Source of the DNA: Crotophaga sulcirostris
Lineage: Eukaryota; Chordata; Aves; Cuculiformes; Crotophagidae
DNA: 64,000 nt
Assembly (NCBI GenBank): GCA_013397455.1
Contig: VYZB01000295.1
Span: 155,680-219,679 of the forward strand
Direction of reading: 5' to 3'
Shown here: piece after piece, positions 25,839 to 40,800 of the stretch
How positions within the stretch are numbered: position 1 is the stretch's first letter
Layout: each line of letters opens with the position of its first letter
Made by a program: the position numbers and the translations under genes
Notes under the pieces: model-generated
Databases searched by the model: none
The model's input: the letters and a program-made list of their open reading frames with translations, nothing else
Told to the model about the DNA's origin: nothing

Positions 25839-28800
25839 GTAAGTAAAATGTTCAGTGGAAACTGATTTAACTATATGTATCAATTACAGAAAAGGTAAAA
25901 CTGACTTTTCAATATTAATGATTTCAAGTTGTACTTTGTTTTTTTCTAGCAAAATTTGATGTAAAGCGTGGTAATTCAATATCTGTAGAGATTAATGCAA
26001 CTCTTGGCTCTTTTTTGTTATTCTATTTTCTTCCTCAGCATGGAGTATTTGATAAAATGCATCTGTAGGATATGTTAGTGTCCTGTATTTCAATTTTTAA
26101 AACTACATAAAAAAAGTACTCACTATCCCCATCTTAAAGTAAAAAAAAAAAAAAAGAGAGAGAAAAAGAGAGAGAGGATTTTTTCAATTCTAGAAACCAT
26201 TTATTTCAAATAGTCATAGGGTGTATATAGGATGGAGGATATTTAAATGACAATACATAATCTCAGTGATCTTCTCGTATAGTAGGTGGATGCAAATCAC
26301 CACCACTATTCTTCCCAATCCCATTTTCTCACTGTTAGGCATGTGAACGCAACCTGAAATTTAAGAATGGATATCAATTTTTTTCTTTCTGTCCCATGAA
26401 TAGCAGATGTTCTGCACACAGAACTGTGCCAGAATTGGATGTAGTGTCTCCAGCTTCTTCATTAATGTTTCCTCTCAAAGGTTTGACAGCTTCCTTTGGG
26501 GCAGGTAGTAGTGCCCATATCCTATTTGTGTTGCAATTGTTATTTCGCAGAATAATCGGGTAGGTGGCTCTTTTCAGGAGTGTGTCAAACCAGCCCTATT
26601 ATGGATTCTGTTTCTAGATGGATTCTTGCAATTGCATGTAGTGAAAGCCTCCAGGTTATTGTGTATCAATGTATGGATGTGAGAAGAATCAATATATGGG
26701 TGAGGATAACAGGCAGGTTCTTATCCCTCAGTTACTAAGGTCACCCCTGTTTGAAGCTGTTTGTCATCTGTTCTGTATAAAGACCGATAAGGTCATAACT
26801 TGATATTGAATTCTTAAGTTTTGCATAGAGGAGTTTTATTTAGGTCGCGAACTTTTTGTCAAACAGACAAAACGGGCATTATTCAGATGCCTGTGGAACT
26901 TATAAATATTAGCAATCTAGAATACTTTCCTCCTGAGGAAACTAATCCTCCTCTTCCAAACTATTCTAAGACTTGTAAAGGAAAAGGTGACTCAAGAAGT
27001 GATTTCCTAACAGGGTGAGAACTCAGAGAGTTCAGGCAAGAATGAGGCAGAGAGAAGTTAGTCATGTCTGCAGTTCTAGGAATACAGATTCAGTTCATGC
27101 TTCATTAGAAAACTGCCTTTAAGGATGAAACCTATGGGAGGGTTAAAACTTTTTTCAAATTGTAAGTTTAGATTACAGAGTCTATGATGCCAAGTGCATT
27201 GCATAAGTCTCTACAATGAATCTGCAGACTGTGTTTAACAGCACTCAAATATCCGTAATATTTTCCAATTACTTGTTTGAAGCTGTAACATACATGGTAT
27301 TATTTATTCTTCTACTTTCACAAAATATTGAGGGTTTGCTTCTTAAAGAATGCAGAGAATGTTGTCAACTGGCTTCAAAGGAAAGTATAGCCACTGATCC
27401 ACAACATCTTTTTGGGATATTTACGCCTTACAACCCTGGCAAGTGCAGGCACATTTTCTGTAATAAGTTCTAAGGTTGAGAAAATATTTGATCTGTGGAT
27501 GTAATATATCGCTTCTCAGAGTGTTAGATACCTACAGCTATAGGTTTCTATAAAGTGAAAAACTAAAACTTATCCAGGAAGTTGTGATGGGGAGATTAAT
27601 ACTAAATTTGCTATCTGTCCTGAGAATTATGCATCTTTGGCCCCATTATAGTTAATGGTGACCTTGATACTGCTGTGAATAGAATGTGGAGATCACTGAT
27701 TTCAGAGCTTGCCCAGTTCTCTGAAGTAGACATCTACATCTGCCCAAGGCTTAAAGCTGTTGAATGTTTCTTTCAAAACTTTCATGAAGGTTCTTTCATG
27801 AATCTAGCTTCACTTATTAAATAACCAAGGTGATAACTGTATAGATTATTCCAGTGGAAGCATGGAACAGAAAAAAATAAAGAGAATGACAGAAAAAATG
27901 GAACACTTGCATGTGTTTCTGGATCTCTCAAACAGGCAGGTGCTGTCAGAAAAAAGATGCCCTGCACACTGCTGTTAAGTCTCTTCAATAGGAATTTCAG
28001 CACATGCATTTTGTTTGTTTGTTGCTCTTAAATGTAGGATACTGTTACAAAACCTGTGTGTTGGTGGCTTCAACTTCTTGCCACAAAGTCTGGGTTACAT
28101 GAATTTCTCAGTGAAACAGCATGATATGTATTTTTCTTCTTAACTTGGCATAAATATGATATTTTTTTCTTCAGCTGCTCCTGAGAGCCAAACTGAACTC
28201 TTTCCCTTGAAGTTTTTAAAAATAATTTTGCCTGGAGCAGAGATCTGATGTCGAAAACGCGTCTTAAACAGTTAAATGCAGCATTTAAACAGCTAACACC
28301 TTAAACTGTGGTTCTGAGTGGGAAGTGTGAAGCAAGTTGCAATGAAACCACAGCATGTTGTGCCAGTGGAAGAGTATTTTTTTCTCTTCTATTACACTGC
28401 TGTGATCCTTCAGCCCTTATCCTCAAGAGAGGTCTACAAATGTTCATTCAGAAGACATTTTGGAAAGTAAACTTCAAAACAAAACTCAATACAGAAAATC
28501 ATGAGTTGAATAAACACATTGGGCTTTGTCACGCACCATAAATGGTCTGTTTTCTTGGTAGTCTCTCCATGTTGCAGAGGTGACAAATCACAACTTTCTC
28601 CATAAGAGAGTTCTCATGCCTGTCCTTTTGTGAATGGGCTTAACTCTTCTGTTCTACAGGTAGCCACACCCTCTTTTAGGTCGCCCAACTGAATAATATA
28701 TATCTACTCAAATTCAGAATAATGGGGCTTATAGGATGTATTTTTATTATCAGATACAAAAAATAGTTTATGTGCCCAAAACCTTGTCCATTTCCTAAAT

Positions 28801-31800
28801 TGTATACTGCCTCTTCAAATAGTCTTCCTCATCTGAACGTGTATGTACGAATAAATGATGAATACTTAATTTTATTTTTAGAAGGTGACAGAGATGGACC
28901 GTTTGTGTTCCAGACATATGGTATTAAGATACATGCAAATTTGGCTCCAAAAATTATGTAAGATTTCTGGAGTGCAGAGGAGGATTACAATAGCTTAGCT
29001 GTTGGAAAACATATTTGTTTATTATGTTTGCTTTTCTCTCATTGCTTATGAGTGGCAAAGAAATGGTCGAGGAGCTTACCGAGAGTTGTAAAATAGTTTA
29101 AGTATTGTTTGTGTTACAGTTAAGAAACTGATTTTTTCTGAGAGCTGCATGGTATAAGCATTTGGTTTATTTGCATTTGATTTTTGTATTTCATTCTCCT
29201 TTCCAGTTTCACAAGATGAGTAATTGTTGAAATAGTCAGTCGCATTCGTGCATGATGTATTAGTACATTTTGTAGCACCTTGTGCTTTGTCAGTTTGGAG
29301 CTTCCTCTTTTTTTTGCACAGATTTCTCATGCTATAACAGGAGACAAAGAAACACAGCATGTTCTTCCTCATTCCCCAGCTATTGCAAATAGCAGCTAGT
29401 AAGGAGTTCAAAAGACAGGTGTGATGCAAGGAACTTGTAGTATGTTTCGAGAGAGAATGGATCTCAACCTTTAAATCCACCCAGTACTCAATTATTCACT
29501 TAATTGACATTTGGAATGCCCTTCAGTAGCTGGTTATAATTGGTTTTCCTCAGTGTAGTTGTAACATAAAGGCGAGTTACTGTGAAAGAAATTGTTTACT
29601 GCAAGTGTACTTCTGCAAACCTGAGGGGAGAAAGACTCATTCCTGATCTTGTAGTGAACTTGTCCACTATGGGGATAATCCCTTATTTTGTATTCAGGTT
29701 TCATGTATAGCAGGTATAAATGTGTTTATTACAAACAGCAGGATACTTGTAATCTGGTTGAAATTGAAATCAGATTCTGAAGTTTGAAACTTATTTTGTT
29801 TTAAATAGTGGATACATAGTTCCAACAGAAAAATTTTTGCAATTCTAGTCTAAAATATTGATACAGTATCTTGTGTTTTGATCTTTCAGAGTGTTTGAAT
29901 CATTTCAGAATACTTAAAAATAACCCATCCTCACAACTTTTGCTTATATGAAAAGGAGTCAAACACAATTCTTGAAGTCAGAATTTTCATCCAACTTAAA
30001 AATCCAAGGCAGTTATTGCAAATAAACATGAATATGTGCATCTGTCACAGTCTTCCACTTAGTTATTCATGAAAATAAATGTTCACTAGATAATCTTTTA
30101 ATGTGTTGTTAAACTATAGGGATCCCACCTGTTTATAACTACTCTACACCCATTCTCTTATTTCACCTTTTCTTCCTTCTCTTCTATTTACACTACAAAA
30201 AATTAAAGTTTGAAGTAGTATCGTGAAAATAGTTACTGACAAATCTGTTTCAATCTGTAACAACTGGGAAAAGTTTAACTGCAGGTTTTTGTTTGGTTTG
30301 GTTTTGGTTTTCATTCTTAAAGAACAGATATTTCCAGAAAACACCCCTTTGTGCTTTCCTAACTTATAGCAAATATTAGATCATGTTTTCTTCCTGCAAT
30401 TTTTCAGGATTTAAACTGAAGGAGGGAATGAGGACTTCAGTTCTTTCTCATCATGTGTCGAGTGTTAAAGTCTGTTTCTTCTTCGTTTTTCTTTTCTGAA
30501 TCTGTTTCATGTAGCTAAGTTGCACAGAATGATTAGTGCTTCTTCATTTTTCTTTCCTCTGTTTCAGATGATGATGATTTTGCTGTTATTATTTTAACCT
30601 GTTTTCTGTCTAATTTAAGGCAATGTATCCCAAATTGTTTTTGTGGAAGAATTGCCAAGTAGAAAATGTCTTTCCTGTTTCTCTCTGTAGTCATGTCTGA
30701 AAAATATTAAACTTTATTCTTCAAGGTACAATATGTAAATGAAACCTTTTATTCTGAATAGCTGCTAGGATCAGTGCCTTACTTTTAATAGGAGACCAGC
30801 CTAACCAGGAGCAATGCTGCAGCCACTCCTCACCATTCCAGAATTAGCCCAACCCTGTTCAAACATCCAGTTTCTTGGTACTTTATTTTCAAGCTTCAGT
30901 TCTTGATAGGTTTACCTAGCAATTTTTCTATTTAGGAAGAATTCATAAAGATTCTTATCTTCTGTGTTTTGACGTCTCTGAACTAAACCATTTAAATATT
31001 TTTACACTCTGTAATCTTTAGAAGACTCATGCTGCAATTTTAGTGGATATGCTTCAAAGCACTTGAAATCTTACCTTACTTTAGGAGTTGAAAAACCTGA
31101 AAATCATGTTTTTAAAATTCCTTTTCAAGACCTGAGTTGTAATAAGCCACTGACCTTATTCTTGTGTGTGTAAATGCTATTGACAATGTTTCTTGGAGTC
31201 CACTTGAGCGAGGAACAAGAAAAAGAAAAGAAAAGCATATTTTTTTTTAAATCCAAGTGTTGTGATTTTTTTTTTAATTGTGGGAGATTTCTTTAGGAAG
31301 ATAGGTAACCAGTGAGATGACGAGTATAATTAGTTTGTGGTCTAAATGACCCTTCCCTGTTGAAAACAGCTAGGTCTAACTGTGGCTAAACTGCGTTAAT
31401 CACCATACGTAGTTGACATGACAGATTTTGACAGATGCTTCATTTTATTAAATATACTATGAATCAAGTAATAAAAATGTATTATTCTTTAAATACTACA
31501 ATTAAGTATCCCAAGAATATCAAGGCATATATATATTCATATAGTTAATAATGCATATAAACTTAGGTAAATTTCATTAGAAAAAGTTATATTCGTGATG
31601 TGGTTTTCCCTAAGATATCTGTTACATCTTTGAATCATTTTTGTCTTCTCATATCAAATGGGGTAAGTATGAAATGGGTAACAAATTGTTAGCAGTGTTC
31701 TGCCTTGTAGAAAATACGGAGGTTTGGGTTTTGAGGGCAGAGAACGTTTTGCTTTTAACAATGACAAACACAAACTCCACCTTTTGGTTTCCATTCAAGC

Positions 31801-34800
31801 CTGATATTCTGTAGTAATATTGGTTTCACACGGTGCAGCATGTGGGAAAGCTGATTAAATCTCTTCTGGTATAACTTTATAGTGATTGAGAGAAATCTTC
31901 TAATACTATGCTTAGTATTAGATCTTAAAACATCTCAAAAGGGAGATTTTCTTCCTTTAGTGACAACATTTAAAAATAAATGCAAGTATAATTATGGAAA
32001 AAGTGAAAACTTTGCTTTTGAAATGTATTTTCATTTTGAAATACTAAATATTTAGGTTGCAGCCTCTTAGTAATAATATATTTGATCAGTTTCAAAGAAA
32101 TAACTATACACTATGAGAATGTTTTACATTCCTTGTGGGGGGAAACAAAAAGACTGACCGCTACATAGCACTTAGCTTTTATTTGTTCAGAGATTTGATA
32201 GTAGTTCCACATATTCTGGAAGTTAGTGTCTGGCACAGTGTATTGGGGTGGGAGCACCTGCTCAAGTTCTTAGGAGATGAAATGTTAATAGAATGATGAG
32301 GCTTTTAGCCTGAGTGGAAGCCAAACTAAATGAATCATTTTAACCATAGAACTAAATACCCATCTGGTGGCAATGGGGAGCAAAGGTGCAAAGATCAGCA
32401 TTGTAAAAAAGGTTGTGATGAAGAATTCCTAAATGAGGGTTTAATTCTTGTACAGTTTTGCAAACTGGTTGTGTACTGTTGTTAAGCAGTGAGCTATGTT
32501 ACAGTAACAGGCTGGCCTTAATGCAGTACAGCTGTTGTCTCTTGGTGCCCCTTTCTTTGACGTTGCGTAAAATACATTGAATAGATTGAATTGTTACCAA
32601 AAAAAAAAAAAAGACATTCTGATTCTTAATAAGAGCTCTGTAAAACTTATCACAACTAATTGAAATTAAGCTAAGGTTTTTGTTCTTGTGCTTTTAGAGC
32701 GCCCCATACCCTTTGATCACATGATGTATGACCACCTGCAGAAATGGGGTCCCCGCCGGGAAGAGGTGAAATTTTTTCTTCGTCATGAAGAGTCACCTGC
32801 TGAAAGTAATGAACAGAGTAAGTACCCTTATTCTGTATTGTTGGTATCTAAACATATTTAAGATATTTCTGAATTGACTTTGATTATCAGTTCTTTCAGT
32901 TAACTTCAGTAGATACATTTAATACAACTTTGTTATACAAAAGCCATTTTGAACCTTCCTCGGTGGCATATATATTCATGTTCTCAAATTCCCTTATCTA
33001 GAATAATTTCTACCAGTCTGCTAAGTAGTATTTTTGTGGTAACATTGGTTTCTATTGTGTGTAATACTGATCCAAAAATGCTGGTGGGTTTTAGAGGCTT
33101 AATGCATTTTTTGTTAAAAGAGTCTGTGTTTTGAGAGAGTGGGATTGTTCTTTTGACCTCCTGTTCTTTCAGTTGCCCCAGAGAAAAGACTCAGTAAACT
33201 TCTTTGCCTTCTTTAGAAACTAAAATCTGTTTTACAGACTTCATTGGCAGACGTCTCAGTGGCTTTACTTTCTCAGTACTTCACGTAGATACATTGAAGT
33301 GATCATAATTCGCACCTTGAAAAAACTGCTGGTCTGCTTGGTTCTACAGGAAAAAACGATTATATAAAACAGTGCAGTAATAAGTGGGGCTTTCTTAAAA
33401 GACTGGCATAAAAATCCAGAAGGATTTTAGTTTTCTGATCTTACTAGTGTAGACTGTACTTACTAATTTATGAGAAGACTTTTAAGGTTGTGCATTATAT
33501 ACTTAATGGCTGTCAGACTGCCTGAAGAATAGGAAAGGGGTTTCAAAGTGAAATGAGTATTTGCATGCTCAGATTATTCTTACTCATTCAACTAATCTGA
33601 CTGCTTCTGACAACCCAATTTCAAGTTCTGGCTGAGTCCTTATTGCTTTAAGCTGGGGTTTCTTTTCTTATTTCTAAGTGGTTCCTGGTTGCTTTGAATG
33701 ACAGAAGTAGCAGGCCCAATAATGTATAAGGGATTTTTGTATTAATTAGGTACTTTGTAAAATACTTGGCCATTCTCTGGGCAATGCAAATTTAAAGTAT
33801 GTTAAGAAATTTGAGATACACCTGAAGCCAGAGTTCTTAATTAATTGTTGACCTATGGATCAATTTGTAGATTAAAGTTGTTTATAAGGTATTGGAGAAG
33901 TTTCACCTGCTATATTTGTTTATAGTGTATTGAACTGAAGCTACTGCTTCTTGTGGACACAAATATGAAACTTCAGTAGTCACACTTAGCACATTCCCTT
34001 TCATGACATAATTGACTAAACATAAATCAGAAAAGTAGAGCTGCATGTCTGAAATCTTAACACGGGCAGTCTGTGAAGTCAGTGCTTTATTTCTGTGGAC
34101 TCCACTGCTTACAAAGATTAACCTAATAAGAAAGAAACTAGCAGAATAAAAATTCACAGGTAAAATCTGTATATAAAAACTATTGAAAAGAACAGATTCA
34201 AGAGTCAAAACTGTTTGTGTTGAAAACTGAACTGTACACTAAGAGTGACACTTTACTTTTAGGTGGACGTCAAGCCCAAAATCAAAGAAATGGCATAAAT
34301 ATCGCTTTGGAGAAACGTACAGAGAATGGGGTACGTAATAAATTGTAAAGGTTTCAGATCAATTCCACTCAAATATGTGATGATTCTAAAATTCTTATTT
34401 TTCAAGACCTATTGTGGTGGGAACTGGTGGAAAATGTTTAGATCTTGTTCTGTTTTGATTTTTTGTTTGTTTATTTATTTGTCTTTGTTATAAAGTGAAT
34501 GGCAGAATATGGCTTTTTCATGAACTCCTCTGAAGCTTCTGTCTAGAAAGAAATTCAATTCTTTGACGTGAGAAGCTCCCAGAATTAGATTAGTAACTGT
34601 AGTAATTCATATATCTTCTTCTGTCTTATTCATCGTGTGTGAAGAAAAGACTATCTACATTATCCTTTCATACTAGTACTTTCTGTCCAGACATTTTTTT
34701 TCTTGTTTGATTTCTCGCTGGTATTGGTTGATGAAATACTCTCTCATGTTTTTAACATACGAGGATATCTATGGATTGGGATGTTTTCAGATGCTGGTAG

Positions 34801-37800
34801 AAGAGGTTGCATACCCCTCAGAGCCACCTCTTTATACTGTTGTTTTGTGCACTGGGTTCATTTCTATGGCTATTTTTTACTAAAATATACTAGATTTCTA
34901 ATTTAAAATACATACTGTGTAACATAGGCAACCTGTTTGGTGGCATTCAGTGAATCATGGCTTGAACACCTCTTTCAAAATTACCATATATACAAAATAT
35001 ACAAAATTACAATGTAGGTTCAGTACATGTAGTACATAAAATTATCATGGCTTACAAAACATCTATTCCTGAGCTGAAACTCACTTTACTTTCTTGTCTC
35101 TCATCCTCAATACTAATGCTGTCATTTGCTACTGCCTCAGCTTTTAGTGTTGGCTGTGTTCAGTTTTGGGCCTCTCTCTACAAGAAGGACACTTTGCTGC
35201 TGGAGCATGTCCAGAGAAGGGCAGCAGAACTGGTGAAGGGTCTGGAGCCATGGGGCTTGTGGGGAGTGGCTGAGGGAACTGGAATTGTTTCATGTGGAGA
35301 AAAGGAGGCTGAAGGGCGACATTATTACTTTCTACAACTACCTGAGAGAAGGCTGTAGTAAGGCCGGTGTTGGTCTCTTCTCCCAAGTAACAAGCAATAG
35401 GACCAGAGGAAGTGGCCTCAAGTTGCGCCAGGGGAGATTTAGACTGGATATTAGGAAAAATTTCTTTACTGAAAGAGCAGTGAAGCACTTAAACAGCCTG
35501 CCCAGGGAAGTGGAGGAGTCACCATCCCTGGAGGTGTTTAAAAAGCACGTAGACGTTGTGCTTCAGGACATGGTTTAGTAGGCACAGTGGTATTGGGCTG
35601 ACGGTTGGATCTGATGATCTTAAATCTTAAATCTTTTCCAACCTTCCATGATTATTTTTAAACATTTTTAAATTTCAGTAAGAAGGTTTCAGCTCACCAA
35701 TTCGTAGTGCTTCATAGACACAATACAACTGTCTGTTTCCAGATACACACAGGGATCTTTCTCAGGGTAAAATAATACTTTTAAAAGTTTGAAAGCAAAC
35801 AAATCAGTTTTTACAATTTGAGATGTCTTAAAGAAAAAAAGAACTAAAATGTTAAAAAAAAATTTGCAGATGAAACAATTCTGTGCTTGTATATTGCCTG
35901 ATAGTTGGCATCTAAAATTCTCACACACAAATATGCAGCAGCAAAGTTGTACAGTCAGTTTTGCAGCTCTTAGCAGCTTGTTTTGTGTATGGCATGTGGG
36001 CCTAGTGGAAGGAATTTTTTTCCCTATTCAAAACAGTTAATCATGTATTGCTTTCTGCGTTCCTTTTCTGTAGAGAACACTAGCTGATATCCTCTGCATG
36101 GATCCATTTATCCTGCTTCCATTGTCATATTGACAAGGTAGTGAGATCATAGTGCTGTAATGTGCTGGGGAAACAACTCTTTCATGATCTCCCCTGATCT
36201 ATTCCTCCATGTAACTCCCAGCACATATACTTCATTTGACACATAATATCTTTGCAAATCAAGACCAGTATGTGCAGTATGCCTTACAGTCTCACTTCTT
36301 GGCAGCACTAAAGTTTATGATAGGATGGCTTTGTGTTTAGCTCAATTTGCTGTTAATTTTTATGGGTAAAACTCAGACCTGGTAACACTGCTAACTGTGT
36401 GCCATTCAGTATTTCTAAATATTCTAAATATATTTCTAAAAAAATCCTACAAGTTTGGCCACAAGATTAAAATTTATTAGGGAACTGATGACTTTTTAAA
36501 TGGCCTCTTACCAGGTACAGGAAATTGTTAAAACACAAGAAAGACTAAAACTCAAGAGGCTATACTGACATAAATTTCGGTGGAGTTTATCCCAGAAATT
36601 CTACAAATTAGGTTTTGAAAGTGTATAAAATTAAGATTTTTAATTATGCCAAGTTTTAAATCAGAGGGGGAGGGGTAAAAAGAGGTGGCTTCAGGATCAA
36701 GGATTTAATCAGCTTACACTTACGTAATGCATTAGGCTTATTCATTGTTACTGGCATACTGAGTGTTAGACTAGCCCTAAAATCAATACGAATCAATGGG
36801 ATATTGAAGACAGCTCAAATTTTGCCAGATATTACGCATTCAGGTATATTTTTATTATGTATTCTGCTTTAATGATGACATAATTGCTTTTTAGTTAATA
36901 GCTGGATAAAGCTGAGAGTATGACTGTATAGAAAACTTTAAAATGAATGTTTGCTTTAATGTTTGAATCAATAGTCTTGGAAAAAATTATGGGCGATCTG
37001 GAATTCAATTTGGGTAATTCTATTAATTGGCATTTTGTCATATGCGGTAGGGTTTTTTTGTTGTTGTTCTTTGAAAGTATATGCTTGATCAGCAGCTGTT
37101 TAAATAATGATTAGCTTAAAATCACATTATATAAACGCATAAATTTCATTAGGTTATCTTCCAAATAAAGATTTAACGTTAAGAATAGAATAGGCTAAGT
37201 CTCTTGAAACAGTGAAACGTGTTTTTGTAAAAAGAATACTTATCTGTTAGATAATCTTAGAGCTTTGCACTCTGCATAACAAACTCTAAAGGAAAAACTG
37301 TGTGAGATTTTGTGAATTGACTCATTCTCCTGTTCCTGTGGTGACCTTTTGGGGTTTGCTTTTGTTTACAACTTTCCTTCTGGGAAGTGGAATTATGCGA
37401 TAATCGGGGCCTGATCTCTTTCCACCAGTACACAAAGGTGTAGTTATGTGTAGATGAGACTTACATAACTAAACATTTCCCTTTGCTGGGGAGATTAAAC
37501 AGTGTCTCGGAGGGATCTTCTTCTCTGAGAATAGCTGCCTCTTCCTCCTCTTCCTTTCTTTTGCATGTGTAACTGAGCCAGTTTGATTTGAACACAAGTT
37601 GTAACAAGGGAAATTCTAATGAAATGTTGGGAAAATGTTTTCTCAGTGAGCGTAACAGACATTGGAACAGATTGCGTGGAGTCTGTGGAATTTCTATCTA
37701 GCTGAATAAAGTCCTGAGCAATCTGAACTGCTCTGAGCAGGGGTTGTTGAACCGGGTGATTCCCAGAGGCTCCTTTCTACCTAAATTATTCTTTGGTTCT

Positions 37801-40800
37801 TTGATCAGTGACCATAAAGTGCTGGGTCCTGCTTGCTTCCAAGATGTCCTAGCATGGTCCAAGCTTCGTTCTGTAGGAGCAGCAGCCGTCTGAAAACAGG
37901 GAGATGGAGCGAGTATGGCTGTAACCACTGGGGGTCAGTGGCAGACAAGAGAGGGACAAGGAGCACCCGCCGTGGTGCAGCTGCTACTCATGAGTAGGAG
38001 ACGAGCATCAGAGGTGTACCCGAAGGAAGTCCCTGAAAGAGGACCGAGCAGATAATGGCAGTTGTCCAGATGAAAAAGTAATCCGATAACTGAGAAATTT
38101 CTTGGAGATGAGAAAACAAGAAAGCAGATGCAGGTCAGGAGGGAAAAAGGATGGTTACAGGAACGTGATGAAAGTAAAATGTACTGGTCTGAACAGAAGT
38201 AGATTAGTGTAATGAAAACAGTCTGTGTATGAAGACAGTACTGATTTGCTGTAGTTGCTTGGTTTGAATTATTTTCCTGCTTGATAGTTTATTTGAGGAG
38301 AATAAAATGTCAGTTTGTGATCTCCTGTACCATTGTCTTTAATTTACTTCTGTTCTTTCTAATATTAAAATTACTCCCCTGGTTTAGAGAGACTGATTTC
38401 AGTCTTGATATCAGTCTTGATATATTCTTGATAGATATTGACTGATGCCTTTGCCAAGAAATACAAAGTAGAACCTGATTTTATCTCTCACTGTGAAATT
38501 TGTGTTAGTGTATAAGAACCTCATGTAGAGGAGGAGAAATTCACCACCATCTCAAAATGGAGAATTACATTCCTGTAAATTTTCTTAGGCTTGAAGCTGT
38601 GACCAACAAATAAAGTTGGGAATTAAAATTTTGCACTTCGCTATTTCTGTTAAAGTGGCTCAAATGAGGCTTTTAGCAAAAACTTTACAAGAGATAGTCC
38701 AACTGTTTTAGCATCAGGAGACTTTTATACTTTCATGCTGGGGGAATTGCTCAGGGAAATTCCGTTAACAAGTAGATTAATACTTCTTCATATATGTACA
38801 CGCAAAGCATTTTTTAACAGTACTGATTTGACTTATGAGAGTATGGTTGCTGCCGGAGAGTAGATAGCCATCTGATGCAGCCAGATGCAGTCTCTGTATC
38901 CCACTCCATTGTGGCTGTAGTAAAGCTACACTGCTCTTGAGTTTCTATGTTATAACTGGTCAAACTATAGGCTTAGATTTTAGATAGATTTACATGTGAT
39001 GCCAAAATCCTTGTCTAGAATTGTATGTTGTTTATTAGTTTTAACCATCCATTTGAGTGTGACCAGATAAGAAGATAATTAACACCTAATATATGTTTTG
39101 TCATATATTTGTTATGATTCAACAATTAGAATTTTAATATGTGTTCTAAAAAGCTTCTGATAATGAAGTTTAAAAGGTGGATGAATGGTTTTACAAGTAC
39201 ACTTGCACAGGCAAAATACTTGTCTGTTTCCCTAGCATGTAAGGCAAAGATATGACAAAACCTAATTGTGAAGAAAAAGGGAAATAAATTTTTTAACAGA
39301 AGAAGTAATTTCGGAGAAGAGAAATACATTATACCTACTTGCTTGAAATTTCTCATTTGAAATGTTTAAGGATAAAGAGCTTAGTCTGGAGTAGAAGTTA
39401 TTCTTCAAACCTGAGCTGCAAATTCAATTTAATATAAGCTTGTAAGTATTAAGTACTTTCTGTTTGTAACATTTAACAATGTACTTGGAAGAGACTGCCA
39501 TTCACCAGACAGGTTTTAATCAGATGTGTTTAAGATAAGCAAGTAACTGTATCAGTCTTGGAAATGTACGTTCTTTCAGGGCTCTCATAGCAAAGTCTAA
39601 GTAAATCATTCCATTAAAAGATGATAAAAATCAATTTAAGCTCAAGGAATTCTAACAGTTTGCAGGCAAAAAAAAATTTTTCTGGAGGAATTTTTTTGCA
39701 GGCTTCTTGGAACATTTCAAGCATATAAAAAAACTGGCATTTAAATCGGATGCAAGTTTTCCTAGTTTTCTGCTGCAACTTGGTCTGTTACTTTTGTTAA
39801 GAGGACAAAAAGGACTGTATCTGCCACTTTTACAGTCCAGGGTATTCCCTTGTCTAAGAAATACATTCTTAAAATTATTTTTACCTGTCGGAGAGGGGAG
39901 CCTTGCTGCATGTACAGCAGCCTTCTGCACCATTAGACTTCTAGTTAAAACCTGGGTCAGTTTAATAGAGTTTGGATTCCTGTCAGACTAATAGAGTTCT
40001 TCACTAAGTCTGTCTGAAACATTTTCCAGAGAGCACACAGTATCCTACGCTCAAAAAATAGAAAAACTAATCCAACTAAAGCACTTAACGGAAAGAAATT
40101 AAATTGGGAAGTGAACACACATCACCACCCCCCCCCCCCCAATGTAAATCTAATTTTAATGCATACAAATAACTTTTGAATTCTTGCTGGACTAGAAATC
40201 CTGATCTCTTCACACCTCAGTAAAGAATAGTTATGTAGGGTAACATCTCTAAAAGACTAATAACTATTTGATTTCATAGAAAGAACTTCTATGAAAGTGC
40301 AAGGGAATGTAGAGGTCCTGACCTCATACATCACTCTGAGGACTCTTAAACTTTTTTAGGCAGAATCACATCATTCTTGGATTCAGAATGTCATGAACAG
40401 TGTTTTCACATGGCCTGTGCAATCTGAAATATATTTCAGTCCATAATGGACAAAGGTACTAGATGCTTACATTTTATGAGAAGAATTTGAGAAGTTTCAT
40501 CACACTTACTCTGTGACCATTTTCCTGTTAAAATTTTAATTATGATAGTATTAGTTTATGACTAATATTAGCTCTTAATATCTGACAATTTGTTTTGAAG
40601 AGTCTAAAGACAGTTTTACTAATTGGGAACAGGAAACACTTTTGGAAGCCACTTGGAACACTGCAAAAAGACTGTTTTTCTCCATGTCTTTTCCATGTTT
40701 TTACGTAATTTTAATCTCTGTTCTCTGGATCCCAAATATCTATCTAGATGGCTATGCATATGAGAGATACTCACAGACTTGGTCGTTCTGCTGCTCTTCT

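Larger units (their letters stand above)
25839..32697 (+). other. PPP1R13B: PPP1R13B intron 2
   Basis: This 6.9-kb phase-1 intron runs from ATG|gtaagt to cttttag. It contains a poly-A plus GA-repeat tract at 26141-26177 and an A14 run at 32599-32612. A 134-codon minus-strand open frame (29076-29480) has a low-complexity Asn/Thr/Lys/Ser-rich translation and no sign of splicing or homology. I see no gene. Confidence 0.85.

Noticed and set aside
29076..29480. 134-codon minus-strand open frame in intron 2
   Set aside because: Low-complexity Asn/Ser/Thr/Lys composition, no family similarity, no splice structure. Most likely chance.
35047..35578. Two overlapping plus-strand open frames and one minus-strand frame that could look like host genes
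   Set aside because: The plus-strand frames encode CR1 reverse-transcriptase fragments, and the minus-strand frame is their shadow.
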